Shown here piece by piece: positions 26,692 to 36,637 of a DNA stretch of 64,000 bases. Each line of letters starts with the position of its first letter. The first letter of the stretch is position 1. The stretch comes from Colwellia sp. PAMC 21821 (lineage in GTDB: Bacteria > Pseudomonadota > Gammaproteobacteria > Enterobacterales > Alteromonadaceae). Below the pieces are notes generated by a model, which saw only the letters and a program-made list of their open reading frames with translations, had not been told where the DNA came from and made no database searches. The stretch is from the NCBI RefSeq assembly GCF_002077175.1, contig NZ_CP014943.1, forward strand, positions 4,402,001-4,466,000. Direction: 5' to 3'. A program made the translations under genes and the position numbers.

Positions 26692-28554
26692 ATGAAAGAA
26701 AATAAAAGTACCATAGCAAGAATAACCTTCGGCTTATTTAGTTTGCTCAACACCTCTCGCAAGATTATTATTAATTTAGTATTTTTTACTGTGCTATTAA
26801 TTTTTATTATTGCTATTAGCAGTGGTGAAAAAAGTATAGTTGTTAAGCCCGGCTCAGCGCTTGTATTGAATATAAGTGGGGACATTGTCGAGCAAAAACA
26901 TGATATAGACCCAATGGACGCATTTATCAGTGAAGCGCTTGAACAACCTGATACTGCTCCTGAAGTCTTGTTGGCTGATATATTAGCCGTGATCAAACAT
27001 GCAGAAAACGATGACAACATCAGTATGATGGTGTTGGAGTTAAAAAATATGCAAGGCTCAGGTATTACCAAGTTACGTGATATCGCCGAGGCACTCATCG
27101 AATTCAAACAAAGTGGTAAAAAAATAATTGCTGTTGGTGAACAATATAGCCAAAACCAATATTACCTAGCAAGTTATGCTGATGAAGTTTGGCTAAATCC
27201 AAATGGATGGATGCTGTTAGACGGTTACGGTCGTTATCAACTCTATTTTAAATCTGCATTGGAAAAACTTTCAATCAGCCAACACGTTTTTCGTGTCGGT
27301 ACTTATAAATCAGCCGTTGAACCTTATATACGTGACAATATGTCTGACGCCGCTAGAGAAGCTAACCAGTTATGGCTTAACGATTTATGGCAACAATACA
27401 AAATAGATGTTGCTCAGCAACGTAACTTTGCAGTCAGTAATTTTGATGAAGACGTTGATGTTTTAGTCACAAAATTAAAAGCAGCCAATGGTAATGTTGC
27501 TGAATATGCTTTAGCAAATAACTGGGTCGATGCTTTAAAAACGCGAGAACAAATCAGGCATGACTTAATTAATACCGTTGGGAGTGATGGCGAAGATGGT
27601 TATAAAAGCATCGCCTTTAATAATTATTTAACGGTTATTAATTCAAAAGTTTCTTTTGATAGTATTGACGGCGATAAAGTTGCTGTTATCGTAGCCAAAG
27701 GCACTATTTTAGATGGTAATCAAAAACCAGGCATAATAGGCGGTAGTTCTACTGCAGCTTTGTTACGCGAAGCCCGAGAAAATAAGGCTGTAAAAGCAGT
27801 TGTACTTCGTGTTGATAGCCCAGGTGGCAGTGCATACGCTTCTGAAGTTATTCGCCAAGAAGTAGAATTATTGAAGGCGGCCGGCAAACCTGTGGTGGCT
27901 TCAATGGGGACTTACGCAGCGTCAGGTGGCTATTGGATATCAGCATCAGCTGATAAAATTTATGCTTCTCCTACAACGATTACCGGTTCAATTGGTATAT
28001 TTGGTTTTTTCATGACTTTTGAAAATACGTTAAGCAAATTAGGTATTCATACTGATGGTGTTGGTACTACAGATATTGCTGGTTTTGGTTTAACACGTGA
28101 ATTATCACCGGGTATGGCAAATATCGTGCAATTAAATATTGAACGCGGATACCGCGATTTTATTGAGCTAGTGGCCAATAATCGAGATATGACAACCGAA
28201 CAAGTTGATGCTATTGCTCAAGGTCGAGTATGGTCAGGTTCAAAAGCATTAGAACTTGGTTTAGTTGACGCCTTAGGTAATATTGATAACGCTATAGAAG
28301 CTGCAGCTGAACTAGCAAACTTGCAAAGTTACGATAGCTTATTAATTGAACAAGAAAAAAGCCCTCGTGCGTTATTCTTACAAAGCTTGTTTGGCCAAGC
28401 ATCTATCTTGCTGGGTGAACCATCTAACATTGAGTATAGTGGAAACAGTATCACTAAAATTCTTAGTCAATTATCACTAGAGCTTAAGCAATTAGCACAA
28501 TTAAATGATCCTCAGGGTATCTATTCATTTTGCTTAGCCTGTGAAGTCGAATAA
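26692..28554 (+). CDS. sppA: Signal peptide peptidase SppA, 67-kDa type
   Basis: The 620-residue inner-membrane protease has one N-terminal membrane helix (about 25-43) and two tandem S49 domains. The catalytic lysine is K206 (RVGTYKSAVEPY) in the first domain. The catalytic serine is S411 (GTYAASGGYWIS) in the second, close to Lys209/Ser409 of E. coli. It degrades cleaved signal peptides in the membrane. A terminator follows. Confidence 0.94.
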   Translation: MKENKSTIARITFGLFSLLNTSRKIIINLVFFTVLLIFIIAISSGEKSIVVKPGSALVLNISGDIVEQKHDIDPMDAFISEALEQPDTAPEVLLADILAVIKHAENDDNISMMVLELKNMQGSGITKLRDIAEALIEFKQSGKKIIAVGEQYSQNQYYLASYADEVWLNPNGWMLLDGYGRYQLYFKSALEKLSISQHVFRVGTYKSAVEPYIRDNMSDAAREANQLWLNDLWQQYKIDVAQQRNFAVSNFDEDVDVLVTKLKAANGNVAEYALANNWVDALKTREQIRHDLINTVGSDGEDGYKSIAFNNYLTVINSKVSFDSIDGDKVAVIVAKGTILDGNQKPGIIGGSSTAALLREARENKAVKAVVLRVDSPGGSAYASEVIRQEVELLKAAGKPVVASMGTYAASGGYWISASADKIYASPTTITGSIGIFGFFMTFENTLSKLGIHTDGVGTTDIAGFGLTRELSPGMANIVQLNIERGYRDFIELVANNRDMTTEQVDAIAQGRVWSGSKALELGLVDALGNIDNAIEAAAELANLQSYDSLLIEQEKSPRALFLQSLFGQASILLGEPSNIEYSGNSITKILSQLSLELKQLAQLNDPQGIYSFCLACEVE

Positions 28555-28585
28555 TATCAGGTATTCACTAATTTTATCTTAAGCT

Positions 28586-28609
28586 AAAGCCTCGAATTAT
28601 CGGGGCTTT
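28586..28609 (+). terminator. Rho-independent terminator of sppA
   Basis: AAAGCCTCG pairs with CGGGGCTTT (one G-T pair) around a 6-base loop and is followed by TATTT. Confidence 0.8.
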
Positions 28610-28730
28610 TATTTGATTGAACGCTTACTTTTTCTAGAAAGTCTATTAATCCTGTGTGTTACAATCCTGAGTAATTATATTTATACTTTGGCAGTTATAA
28701 TTATGCCAATTTCACATTAAGACTTCAGCT

Positions 28731-29735
28731 ATGAGAAAACGCATATATATTGCTTATACCGGTGGCACAATTGGTATGAAACCCAGCGAAAATGGTTATA
28801 TTCCACAGAAGCAGCATTTAACTGACGCTATCATGAAAATGCCCGATTTTCATCGTGAAGAAATGCCAGAATTTACCATTAATGAATATCATCCGTTAAT
28901 CGACTCATCGAATATGTCACCTGCTGACTGGCAACATATTGCGAATGATATCAAGCAGCATTATGATGACTATGATGGATTTGTAGTGCTACATGGTACA
29001 GACACCATGGCTTATACCAGCTCTGCGCTTTCATTTATGTTAGAGAATTTAAGCAAACCCGTCATTGTTACAGGTTCACAAATACCTTTAAGTCAATTAC
29101 GTTCCGACGGACAAGAAAACTTACTTAATTCACTCTATATTGCTGCTAACTACCCTATTAATGAAGTGGGTTTATATTTTAACAATAAGCTATTTCGAGG
29201 GAACCGCAGTATAAAGGCTTATGCTGATGGCTTTAATGCCTTTGACTCACCAAATTTACCACCTTTGTTAGAAGCGGGAATTAACATAAAGTTGATTGAA
29301 GGAAAAATATCGGAACCGGTATCCCAGCCATTGAAATTAGCACAAATTACGCCACAGCCAATTGGGGTTGTGCACTTATATCCCGGTATATCAGTTGAAC
29401 TGATTAAAAATATCATTAAGCAACCGGTCAAAGCGTTAATTATTCGCAGTTACGGGGTAGGAAATGCACCGCAAGATCAAGCGATGTTAGATTGTTTAAA
29501 ACAAGCAAATGAAGCGGGTATAGTTATTGTAAATTGCAGTCAGTGCATTAAAGGTACTGTCAACATGAAAGGCTATGCAACGGGCAACGCTTTGAGTAAC
29601 ATCGGCGTTATTAGCGGCCATGATATGACCTTAGAAGCAACGTTAACTAAATTACATTACCTGCTAAGTAAAGAATATAGCCACGCAAAAATTTGTCAAT
29701 TGCTCGAAGTCAGTTTACGTGGTGAATTAAGTTAA
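28731..29735 (+). CDS. ansA: L-asparaginase I, cytoplasmic
   Basis: The 334-residue protein lacks a signal peptide and matches the cytoplasmic type I enzyme. The first catalytic threonine is in AYTGGTIGMKPSENGY; the second active-site loop is VVLHGTDTMAYTSSALSFML. A central GNRSIK-A and a late CSQC segment follow. It hydrolyses asparagine to aspartate and ammonia. It converges on the DUF349 gene, with an inverted repeat between them. Confidence 0.94.
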   Translation: MRKRIYIAYTGGTIGMKPSENGYIPQKQHLTDAIMKMPDFHREEMPEFTINEYHPLIDSSNMSPADWQHIANDIKQHYDDYDGFVVLHGTDTMAYTSSALSFMLENLSKPVIVTGSQIPLSQLRSDGQENLLNSLYIAANYPINEVGLYFNNKLFRGNRSIKAYADGFNAFDSPNLPPLLEAGINIKLIEGKISEPVSQPLKLAQITPQPIGVVHLYPGISVELIKNIIKQPVKALIIRSYGVGNAPQDQAMLDCLKQANEAGIVIVNCSQCIKGTVNMKGYATGNALSNIGVISGHDMTLEATLTKLHYLLSKEYSHAKICQLLEVSLRGELS

Positions 29736-29754
29736 GTTATTGCGGGTAGTTTTA

Positions 29755-29793
29755 AGTAATCAGCTGGCAGTTTTTAATTGACAGCTGATTACT
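29755..29793. terminator. Inverted repeat between convergent ansA and DUF349 genes
   Basis: AGTAATCAGCTG (29755-29766) is the exact reverse complement of CAGCTGATTACT (29782-29793), with a 15-base loop containing TTTTT. It probably helps end transcription from both sides. The TTGACAGCTGAT part resembles the repeats at 51441-51466. Confidence 0.55.
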
Positions 29794-29800
29794 CATCTAT

Positions 29801-32662
29801 TTATTGAAAAATAGGCTTTATTCTTTCTAATAATACTAAATCTTGTTGTCCAAGCTTGCCTAACATTAACCACTGAGCAAATTTATCAGGTAAATCAATT
29901 GTTGCACCTGAAGACATTTGCGCTTGCATCAAGTTAACTTGTACTGTCATACGGCGTTGTTGTAATTCACTCGGCGAAGGTATACCAGATAAAATCTCAA
30001 GCTCTAACGTCGCATCTTCTCTATCGAACTCTGTTGCGTTATTCGCTAAATCTTTTAATTTTTTCTGCCAAATTGCCGAGAGTTGTAAATAGTTATTGTG
30101 CTCGGTAAAGCATTTATCATTACTGATACTTTCTTCAAGTATCGAAAATAAATAGCCCCACTGTCGCTTTTCATTCTCGGTTTTAAAATCAACAATTTTC
30201 TTAGCAATCAATTTTTCTTTGGCACTAATTTGTTTTTCAAGATTTAGCATTTTAGGTTTTTGTTGCGTAACATCTCGATGTAGAGACTGCAATGCTTGTT
30301 CAAAATTTTGCAGTTCGTTTAATTCTGTTACTTGCGAAAATTCTGCTTCAAGTTTAGTAAACGTGCTTTCTAACTCAGCCGCCTTAGCGGTTGTAGCCGA
30401 CTTTTCTTGTAAACTTTTTTGATCTCGTTTAGCAAAAATATCATCATTAATTTTTCGAAAGCTTTGCCAAAGTTTATTTTCTATTTTAGGACCAGCATAG
30501 CCTGTGTTACGCCACTGTGTTTGCAATGACTTCACTTGATTAACAGCGGCAAAAATATCGTCATCTGCGAGTAACTTTTCTGCGTTTAAAATAAGTTGCT
30601 GTTTTAATGTTTTATTTTCTTGATGAAATACTTTAATCGCAGATTTTATTGGCTGTATAACTAAATTAAATTGTTCGTTAATTTCTTGATAAACAGCGCG
30701 ATCAACCTGCCCAGCACTTTGCCATTGTTTTATGATCTGGTTTAGTTCAGTTTCTACATTTTTAAAATCTACTGCTGTACTATCGCCGTCATTATCTTTC
30801 GACGGCATTAATTGCTCAGCGAGTAATTTTGCTTGTTCAACAAATGATTGACGGGTAATTAAATGCTGTGCACGTATTTTTTCTTGTTCGGCAAAAAATA
30901 ATCGACAAGGGGTAAATGCCGTTTCACATAACTTATTAAACTCAGTATTTAAACTTTGTTCAGCATCGTCATCAGCATGACCTAAACTGTTCCAAATTTT
31001 ACGATATTGTTTAACTTTTTCTGCTTGCTCATTAGGATTATCAAGTGGTGTTTCTACTATAGCTTTAATATCTGTTAATAATTGCTGTTTACGAGGTGTT
31101 GCGATGTAGTGTTCCCAGTCAGCTAATTCTGCAATTTTTTCACTGAGTGAATCATAATCTTTTTGAATTCGGTATTGCTGCTGTTCAGACAACGCATTAA
31201 ATAATTGTTTAGCCTTTTTAAATACACCAAATGCAGCGTTATATTTACCAGCAGCAATTAATCTTCTAACATCATGAAGTTTTTTCTGTGTGACTGAAAA
31301 CTCTTGTTTTTGTGCTAGTTGTAAAGGTTTTATTGCTTGACGCCAGTTACGCTGAATTTCAGTGGCTGCGTTTTTAATTGAATCAGGTAATGTCCCTGAT
31401 GAATTTTTCTCAGCATTTTTCCAATCTGCTAACCACGCATGATAAACAGGCAGTCGCTCATTCATTTCTATAACAGTTATTGGCATTGCTAGTTGTGATA
31501 CTTTTGAAATTAAATGCGTCGCGTCACTAACCGATTGTGCAATTTCAGGTAATTGCTGCAGTTTTTGCTGTTGTTGGCAAATTTTAGCAATAAATGCGTT
31601 CTGCTCATCTTTAGTTAGCGAAGAAGCAATAATTTCACTGGTTAATTTATCGAATAGCGTTTGATATTGTTGCTCTTCAATCTCATCATTTTCAAAAATA
31701 CTTGTCGTTAAGGTTTGGTCAATGATTGTTAAGGTTTTATCAAAATGAATACGCGCCTGTTGTTTTTTCTCACTAAGCTCACGAGAGATTTCAGCTTGTG
31801 CATGCTGCTCAGCTTTAGCGACAAAGAGTTTATCAAGCTGTGAAACTATCGTGGTATGTTTATCGGTAAATACTGAAGTTTCTAGCGCTTCAAAACAAGA
31901 AAAGTCAGCGACTAGTGCTTGCCACTCTTGGTTAAGTAAAGCTCTTTTTTCAAGATATACTTTGTACTCGTATTGATCTTTTAAGGCTTGCAATTTAGCT
32001 AAAACTAAATTGACTTTTTTACGCAATGCAATGGGTTGATCGATAGCAAGTTGCAAAACCGCAATTTTTTCAGACAATTGCTGTGTAATTTCGGCCTGCT
32101 GTGATTTTTTCTTCAGTTTTTCTAGGGTATCTAAGTCATCAACTTGATTAATAATATACGCTTGAACCTGAACGTTCTGCTTTTGGCCAAAAAGGTTGAT
32201 CAATAACTGAGGCTTTAATGCCGGTTTGCTCAATTGATCACTAAGTTGATTTTTAGTTGCCAACTTTTCAAATAACGCGATAATTAAATTGGGGTTGTCG
32301 GTTAATTTCAACCAATGTTCATAAAAACTATAATCATTATTGCTGGCAATATAAGTAAGCTTTTCTTGTTCAGAAAGGTTAATAGCATCTTGGTCAGTTA
32401 AAATAGCGGCTACTTTGTTACTCGCATATTGTTTAACTTTAGCCATGGTATTTTCTTGACTATGGGTTAACCAAGATTGAAAGTTATCGAGTTTTATTAA
32501 TGCAGCGCGTCGAACATTCTCACTATCGTCTGTTTTAGCAAGGCCTAGAATAATTTCACGTTGCTCTGGCTCTGCTAGTGATAAGCTAGTGTTTATCGCT
32601 TCAACGCGTACCGTACTGTTTTTATGTTGCCATTTCTTTTTTAAAAATTTTGAAAAAATCAT
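29801..32662 (-). CDS. DUF349 repeat protein
   Basis: This long, soluble, highly charged protein (953 residues) has HEAT-like units near the N-terminus (AEPEQREIILGLAKTDDSENVRRAALIKL). Several DUF349 units follow, for example KQYRKIWNSLGHADDDAEQSLNTEF and KQWQSAGQVDRAVYQEINEQF. Much of the rest is predicted coiled coil (Gln/Lys/Glu-rich). DUF349 proteins are widespread in marine gammaproteobacteria; the function is not established. Its start overlaps the stop of yeaC by four bases, so they form an operon. Confidence 0.85.
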   Translation of the reverse strand: MIFSKFLKKKWQHKNSTVRVEAINTSLSLAEPEQREIILGLAKTDDSENVRRAALIKLDNFQSWLTHSQENTMAKVKQYASNKVAAILTDQDAINLSEQEKLTYIASNNDYSFYEHWLKLTDNPNLIIALFEKLATKNQLSDQLSKPALKPQLLINLFGQKQNVQVQAYIINQVDDLDTLEKLKKKSQQAEITQQLSEKIAVLQLAIDQPIALRKKVNLVLAKLQALKDQYEYKVYLEKRALLNQEWQALVADFSCFEALETSVFTDKHTTIVSQLDKLFVAKAEQHAQAEISRELSEKKQQARIHFDKTLTIIDQTLTTSIFENDEIEEQQYQTLFDKLTSEIIASSLTKDEQNAFIAKICQQQQKLQQLPEIAQSVSDATHLISKVSQLAMPITVIEMNERLPVYHAWLADWKNAEKNSSGTLPDSIKNAATEIQRNWRQAIKPLQLAQKQEFSVTQKKLHDVRRLIAAGKYNAAFGVFKKAKQLFNALSEQQQYRIQKDYDSLSEKIAELADWEHYIATPRKQQLLTDIKAIVETPLDNPNEQAEKVKQYRKIWNSLGHADDDAEQSLNTEFNKLCETAFTPCRLFFAEQEKIRAQHLITRQSFVEQAKLLAEQLMPSKDNDGDSTAVDFKNVETELNQIIKQWQSAGQVDRAVYQEINEQFNLVIQPIKSAIKVFHQENKTLKQQLILNAEKLLADDDIFAAVNQVKSLQTQWRNTGYAGPKIENKLWQSFRKINDDIFAKRDQKSLQEKSATTAKAAELESTFTKLEAEFSQVTELNELQNFEQALQSLHRDVTQQKPKMLNLEKQISAKEKLIAKKIVDFKTENEKRQWGYLFSILEESISNDKCFTEHNNYLQLSAIWQKKLKDLANNATEFDREDATLELEILSGIPSPSELQQRRMTVQVNLMQAQMSSGATIDLPDKFAQWLMLGKLGQQDLVLLERIKPIFQ

Positions 32663-32943
32663 ATATCTGAAAACCTAGCTATGTCATTACTGTCTTGTGC
32701 TGGAGGGAAATCTGAACGTAGTTCGCGTTTTGTTTTTATGATCATCTCACCTTTAGGGCTAATAGAAAGGGTTTGATCTGAGTTTAAATGTTTAGATTGA
32801 TAAGCCATGGTAATTTGTAAAGCACTCATTTGTTGCTCTTTAGCAACGGCCGTGCCTTCTGGCCACTTACCAGTTTCAGCGGCACATTTTAAGCGCAAAT
32901 ACATTTCTTCTGACATATTGTCGACTAACTGAATGATATCCAT
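32659..32943 (-). CDS. yeaC: YeaC family protein (DUF1315)
   Basis: The small acidic protein aligns with E. coli YeaC: MDIIQLVDNMSEEMYLRLKCAAETGKWPEGTAV, then ITMAYQSKH, SPKGEMIIKTKRELRSDF. The frame opens two codons earlier (ATG at 32949), but GAG lies better spaced for the ATG at 32943. It is the first gene of a pair with the DUF349 gene. Function unknown. Confidence 0.88.
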   Translation of the reverse strand: MDIIQLVDNMSEEMYLRLKCAAETGKWPEGTAVAKEQQMSALQITMAYQSKHLNSDQTLSISPKGEMIIKTKRELRSDFPPAQDSNDIARFSDI

Positions 32944-32968
32944 GAACATCTCTTTTGAATAAAGTTAT

Positions 32969-33298
32969 TTACGATTGGCTTCGCTTGCTTAATATAAGTC
33001 TGACCCGGGTAATAATATAAAGAATAAAACCTAAAATAGTACTTGTGATAGCCGCAACATACTCCCAAGTGCCTGGTTGAGCATCTTGCCAATATAGAAA
33101 AAGGAAACCACCACAAAATAACAGCATGGCAATAAAAGAATGCGTCATCAATTGTTGTGATTTTGCTACGGTGCTTATTCGTTTTAAGCTTGCGATTTTA
33201 TCAGCATCTAGCGTACTTAAGTCTATTTGACAATGCTCACAGATCTTTGCTTTATCCGATATTTTTTTCTTACAACTTGGGCAATTTATAACGGCCAT
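32969..33298 (-). CDS. Zinc-ribbon membrane protein
   Basis: Residues 1-25 form a zinc ribbon with two CxxC knuckles (CPSCKKKISDKAKICEHC). Two membrane helices follow: FIAMLLFCGGFLFLYW and YVAAITSTILGFILYIITRV. The small 109-residue protein ends in a basic tail. It lies upstream of yeaC on the same strand with about 25 bases between, so may be co-transcribed. No function is known. Confidence 0.75.
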   Translation of the reverse strand: MAVINCPSCKKKISDKAKICEHCQIDLSTLDADKIASLKRISTVAKSQQLMTHSFIAMLLFCGGFLFLYWQDAQPGTWEYVAAITSTILGFILYIITRVRLILSKRSQS

Positions 33299-33334
33299 TT
33301 TTCTACCTCTATTACGATGCTTTATTTTACCTAA

Positions 33335-33360
33335 AAAAAACGCCCTTGCGGGCGTTTTTT
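33335..33360. terminator. Rho-independent terminator
   Basis: A GC-rich stem, CGCCC/GGGCG with a TTGC loop, flanked by A- and T-tracts. On the minus strand it lies just past the alanine symporter gene, whose stop is at 33375. Confidence 0.9.
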
Positions 33361-33374
33361 ACAATAATTGTTAA

Positions 33375-34871
33375 TTATTTTTTATTTTGCTCTTCTAAAC
33401 GTTCTTCCCAGAAATCAGCATTTTCAATTTTTAGACTTTTCGGGTCAAAAGTGTAAACTTCTACACCTTCTTTTTGCTGTCTCTCATAGTCTTTTAAGGC
33501 TTTAATAGCGGGTTTTGCCATAAAAAATATCACCAGAATGCCAATAATATTTAACCATGCCATCATACCAACACCAACATCACCCATGCCCCACGCAATA
33601 TCAGCTGCTTTAACCGTACCATAGAAGGTCGCAACCATTATTAGCAATTTCAGTAAAAACGTTAAGGCTGGAAAATTAAAAGTGCGTTTGATATATAAAA
33701 CATTATTTTCTGCAATAAAGTAATACGCTAATATAGTGGTGAAAGCGAAGAAAAATAATGCAATGGCAATGAAAGGTTTACCGAACCCAGTCAGCATACT
33801 TTCTACCGCGATTTGGGTATAGGCAGGACTGTTGGCAGCAATATCACCCGCAATATTTTGCACAATAAAACTACCTGAACCTTGTAACTGTACATTATAA
33901 GACTGCGTGATCAATATCATAAACGCGGTGGCAGTACAGACAAATAAGGTATCAATATATACCGAAAATGCTTGTACTAAACCTTGTTGTGCTGGATGGT
34001 CGACTTCTGCAGCAGCTGCAGCATGAGGACCAGTACCTTGACCTGCTTCATTAGAGTAAACACCCCGTTTAACACCCCAACCAATTGCTGCACCTACACC
34101 TGCCATAGGAGAAAATGCATCTGTTATGATCAACATAAATACATCACCTAAACGATCAATATGTAAAAAGATCATCACACAAGCAATAATGATGTAGGCC
34201 AAGGCCATAAATGGCACCACTACTTGTGTGAAGTTAGCAATACGCTTAACACCACCAAAAATGATAAAACCTAGAATAAGCACGATAAAAACAGCCGTAT
34301 ATAACTTGGTCATTTCAATAGGACCGAGTGCCGTTTCAACAATATTACCTGAACCAAACACCATGGTAACCGCTACACCAATACTATTTGACTGCACCGT
34401 TGGTAACAAAGCGCCACAAGCAATAATGGTAGCTATGGCAAAAATCCAAGCGTACCATTTTTGCCCCATGGCTTTTTCAATATAATAAGCTGGACCACCA
34501 CGATATAAACCGTCTTGCTCTTCTTTATATATTTGTGCATTGGTCGATTCAATGTAGGCTGTAGCAGCGCCTAAAAAGGCGACAACCCACATCCAAAATA
34601 CTGCACCAGGGCCACCAAAACCAATAGCGGCGGCAACACCAGCAATATTACCCGTACCAACACGACCAGATAAAGAAACGGCTAAGGCTTGAAATGATGA
34701 AATACCTTTTGCTGAACTTTTACCGGTAATAAGCAGTCTCCACATTTCACGAAATTGTCGAACTTGTACAAATCGAGTGATAATAGAGAAAAATAATCCA
34801 GTACCCAGGCAAAGGTAAATCAATGCCGGGCTCCAGATGATGTTATTTAGTGTATTTACAATTTCTTGCAC
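33375..34871 (-). CDS. Sodium:alanine symporter, AGCS family
   Basis: The 498-residue protein has about eleven membrane helices and the AGCS signatures: an N-terminal WSPALIYLCLGTGLFFS, SSFQALAVSLSGRVGTGNIAGVAAAI, GGPGAVFWMWVVAFLGAATAY, and GWGVKRGVYSNEAGQGTGPHAAA. These proteins bring in alanine or glycine with Na+ across the inner membrane. It stands alone with a strong terminator. Marine bacteria often carry several copies. Confidence 0.93.
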   Translation of the reverse strand: MQEIVNTLNNIIWSPALIYLCLGTGLFFSIITRFVQVRQFREMWRLLITGKSSAKGISSFQALAVSLSGRVGTGNIAGVAAAIGFGGPGAVFWMWVVAFLGAATAYIESTNAQIYKEEQDGLYRGGPAYYIEKAMGQKWYAWIFAIATIIACGALLPTVQSNSIGVAVTMVFGSGNIVETALGPIEMTKLYTAVFIVLILGFIIFGGVKRIANFTQVVVPFMALAYIIIACVMIFLHIDRLGDVFMLIITDAFSPMAGVGAAIGWGVKRGVYSNEAGQGTGPHAAAAAEVDHPAQQGLVQAFSVYIDTLFVCTATAFMILITQSYNVQLQGSGSFIVQNIAGDIAANSPAYTQIAVESMLTGFGKPFIAIALFFFAFTTILAYYFIAENNVLYIKRTFNFPALTFLLKLLIMVATFYGTVKAADIAWGMGDVGVGMMAWLNIIGILVIFFMAKPAIKALKDYERQQKEGVEVYTFDPKSLKIENADFWEERLEEQNKK

Positions 34872-34943
34872 TGTAGACTCCTAATAATTATTATTTTTTT
34901 AAAGTTTTTGCGTTGTAAAATATAACAGTGTTAGACAGATAAA

Positions 34944-36071
34944 CTATCGTAAATCACCCACTACATGAAAAATTGCTGTAAGAAAATCGCGTCCAAATAA
35001 GCTACTACGCTCATCTGACCAACCGACACTATAGTCTGGTAATAAATCATGATCTTTAAATGGCATTTCAACGGTATAGGCTAAGCATTTAAACTGCTCT
35101 CCTACCCAATTAGCCGCAACAGTTAAATTGGCTTTACCCGGCTCGTCTTTATCATAGCCTTTGTCATCTTGAAATTCTGGTGTTATTGCTAAAAGCACAT
35201 TTTTGAATTTGTCTTCAAGGCCTTTAATACGATCGTTATATGATGGAACACCTTCACTACCTGCGACAAAGTTAAAAGGTATAGCTTCATCACCGTGAAT
35301 ATCTAAATGCATATCGACACCCGTAGCAAGCATCTTCTCACGCACAAGGTATACTTCAGGGCTACTTTCCATTGAAGGTGTTTGCCACTCACGATTTAAA
35401 TTAACACCTTTTGCATTTGTACGAAGATGACCACGCACAGAGCCATCAGGATTCATGTTAGGCACTAAATAAAATACTGCGCTATTCAATAATGAACGTG
35501 CAACACCGTCATCTTCATCTAATAAGCGATCAATAAAGCCTTCCATAAACCATTCAGCCATAGTTTCGCCCGGATGTTGACGTGCAGTTATCCAAATAAC
35601 TTTTTTACCTTCGCCCTCTTCTCCTACTTTTAGTACCGACATATCACGGCCATCAAGCGTCTGCCCCAAGACTTGTAACTGACAATCAATATCTAATTGT
35701 GCACTGTGAATTAAGTCTTGGTGGCGTTCATAACTGTAAGGTGCAAAATAAGCGAAATATGTTGAGTCGTGCTCAGGTGTGAAAGTAATGGAGAGGTTTT
35801 CACCATCAAATTCTGTTGGCACGCGAAACCAATGTTGACGGTCATAAGAGGCAACGGCTTGATAATCTTTCCAACCTTCCACATAAGCAGACTTACCCGC
35901 ATTGTTTAAATGCATAACATGTTGGGTATGTTCAGTATTATGTAGTTTAAAATGAAACCATTGGTAAAATTCTGATTGATGGTCTTTTTTTATAGCCAAT
36001 TGAATATTGCTAGGATCTTGCGCTGAGATAACATCGATATTACCTGAGTCGAAGTTTGATGAAATTTGCAT
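34944..36071 (-). CDS. M14 zinc carboxypeptidase, cytosolic carboxypeptidase-like
   Basis: The 375-residue protein has an N-terminal beta-rich domain (about 1-120) and an M14 catalytic domain. The zinc ligands are H166 and E169 (RQHPGET) and H259 (DIHGDE). Further motifs are NMNPDGSVRGHLRTNAKGVNLNREW and the catalytic glutamate in YTVEMPFKD. The layout matches the bacterial relatives of cytosolic carboxypeptidases (AGBL), which trim C-terminal residues. There is no signal peptide. It lies downstream of a thioredoxin-like gene on the same strand with a 65-base gap. Confidence 0.9.
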   Translation of the reverse strand: MQISSNFDSGNIDVISAQDPSNIQLAIKKDHQSEFYQWFHFKLHNTEHTQHVMHLNNAGKSAYVEGWKDYQAVASYDRQHWFRVPTEFDGENLSITFTPEHDSTYFAYFAPYSYERHQDLIHSAQLDIDCQLQVLGQTLDGRDMSVLKVGEEGEGKKVIWITARQHPGETMAEWFMEGFIDRLLDEDDGVARSLLNSAVFYLVPNMNPDGSVRGHLRTNAKGVNLNREWQTPSMESSPEVYLVREKMLATGVDMHLDIHGDEAIPFNFVAGSEGVPSYNDRIKGLEDKFKNVLLAITPEFQDDKGYDKDEPGKANLTVAANWVGEQFKCLAYTVEMPFKDHDLLPDYSVGWSDERSSLFGRDFLTAIFHVVGDLR

Positions 36072-36136
36072 AAGGCATTCTTCTCATTATTTTTTTGATG
36101 GCCTTAGTGTACACAAACACGTAAAAGATCAGAAGA

Positions 36137-36637
36137 CTAAAGACTCCTTAAATACAGACCAATTTCAGAAGAATAGCCAAGTGAACGACCAATAATGGTA
36201 TTTTCTTCATTTAAAACATAATAACTTGGATATCCTATCACTTGAAAATCGGCTTTTACTGACTCATTACCTAAAGCAACCGGAAAGGTTAATTGATGAT
36301 TATTAGTGAATTTTTTAACTTCTTCAACGTCAACAAAATCTAGCGCAACCGCGATCACATTCAACTCTGGATTTTTTTGATAAACACTTTGCAGGTTATC
36401 AATACTAAAGTTACACACTTGGCACCAAGGCGCAAAAAAATAAACAATAGTTTTTTTTCCGTCAGCATGCAACATTATATCGTTGTTCATTAGCGTTTTT
36501 AGTTGATGCGTAGCAGGCTCAACATCTGAACTAGTAGATAACATACTCATTTCTCGTAACATAGAAACGGCATTAAAAATCAATATAAAAACAATTGTTT
36601 GTATTAATAAATTACGGATCAAAATAATGACTTCCAA
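36137..36637 (-). CDS. Membrane-anchored thioredoxin-like protein (TlpA/ResA type)
   Basis: The 166-residue protein has an N-terminal membrane helix (about 8-25) and a periplasmic thioredoxin fold. The active site is W71-C-Q-V-C75, and a cis-proline segment (GYPSYYVL) follows. Proteins of this type act as thiol oxidoreductases in the envelope. The partner is unknown. No cytochrome c maturation genes are near. Confidence 0.85.
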   Translation of the reverse strand: MEVIILIRNLLIQTIVFILIFNAVSMLREMSMLSTSSDVEPATHQLKTLMNNDIMLHADGKKTIVYFFAPWCQVCNFSIDNLQSVYQKNPELNVIAVALDFVDVEEVKKFTNNHQLTFPVALGNESVKADFQVIGYPSYYVLNEENTIIGRSLGYSSEIGLYLRSL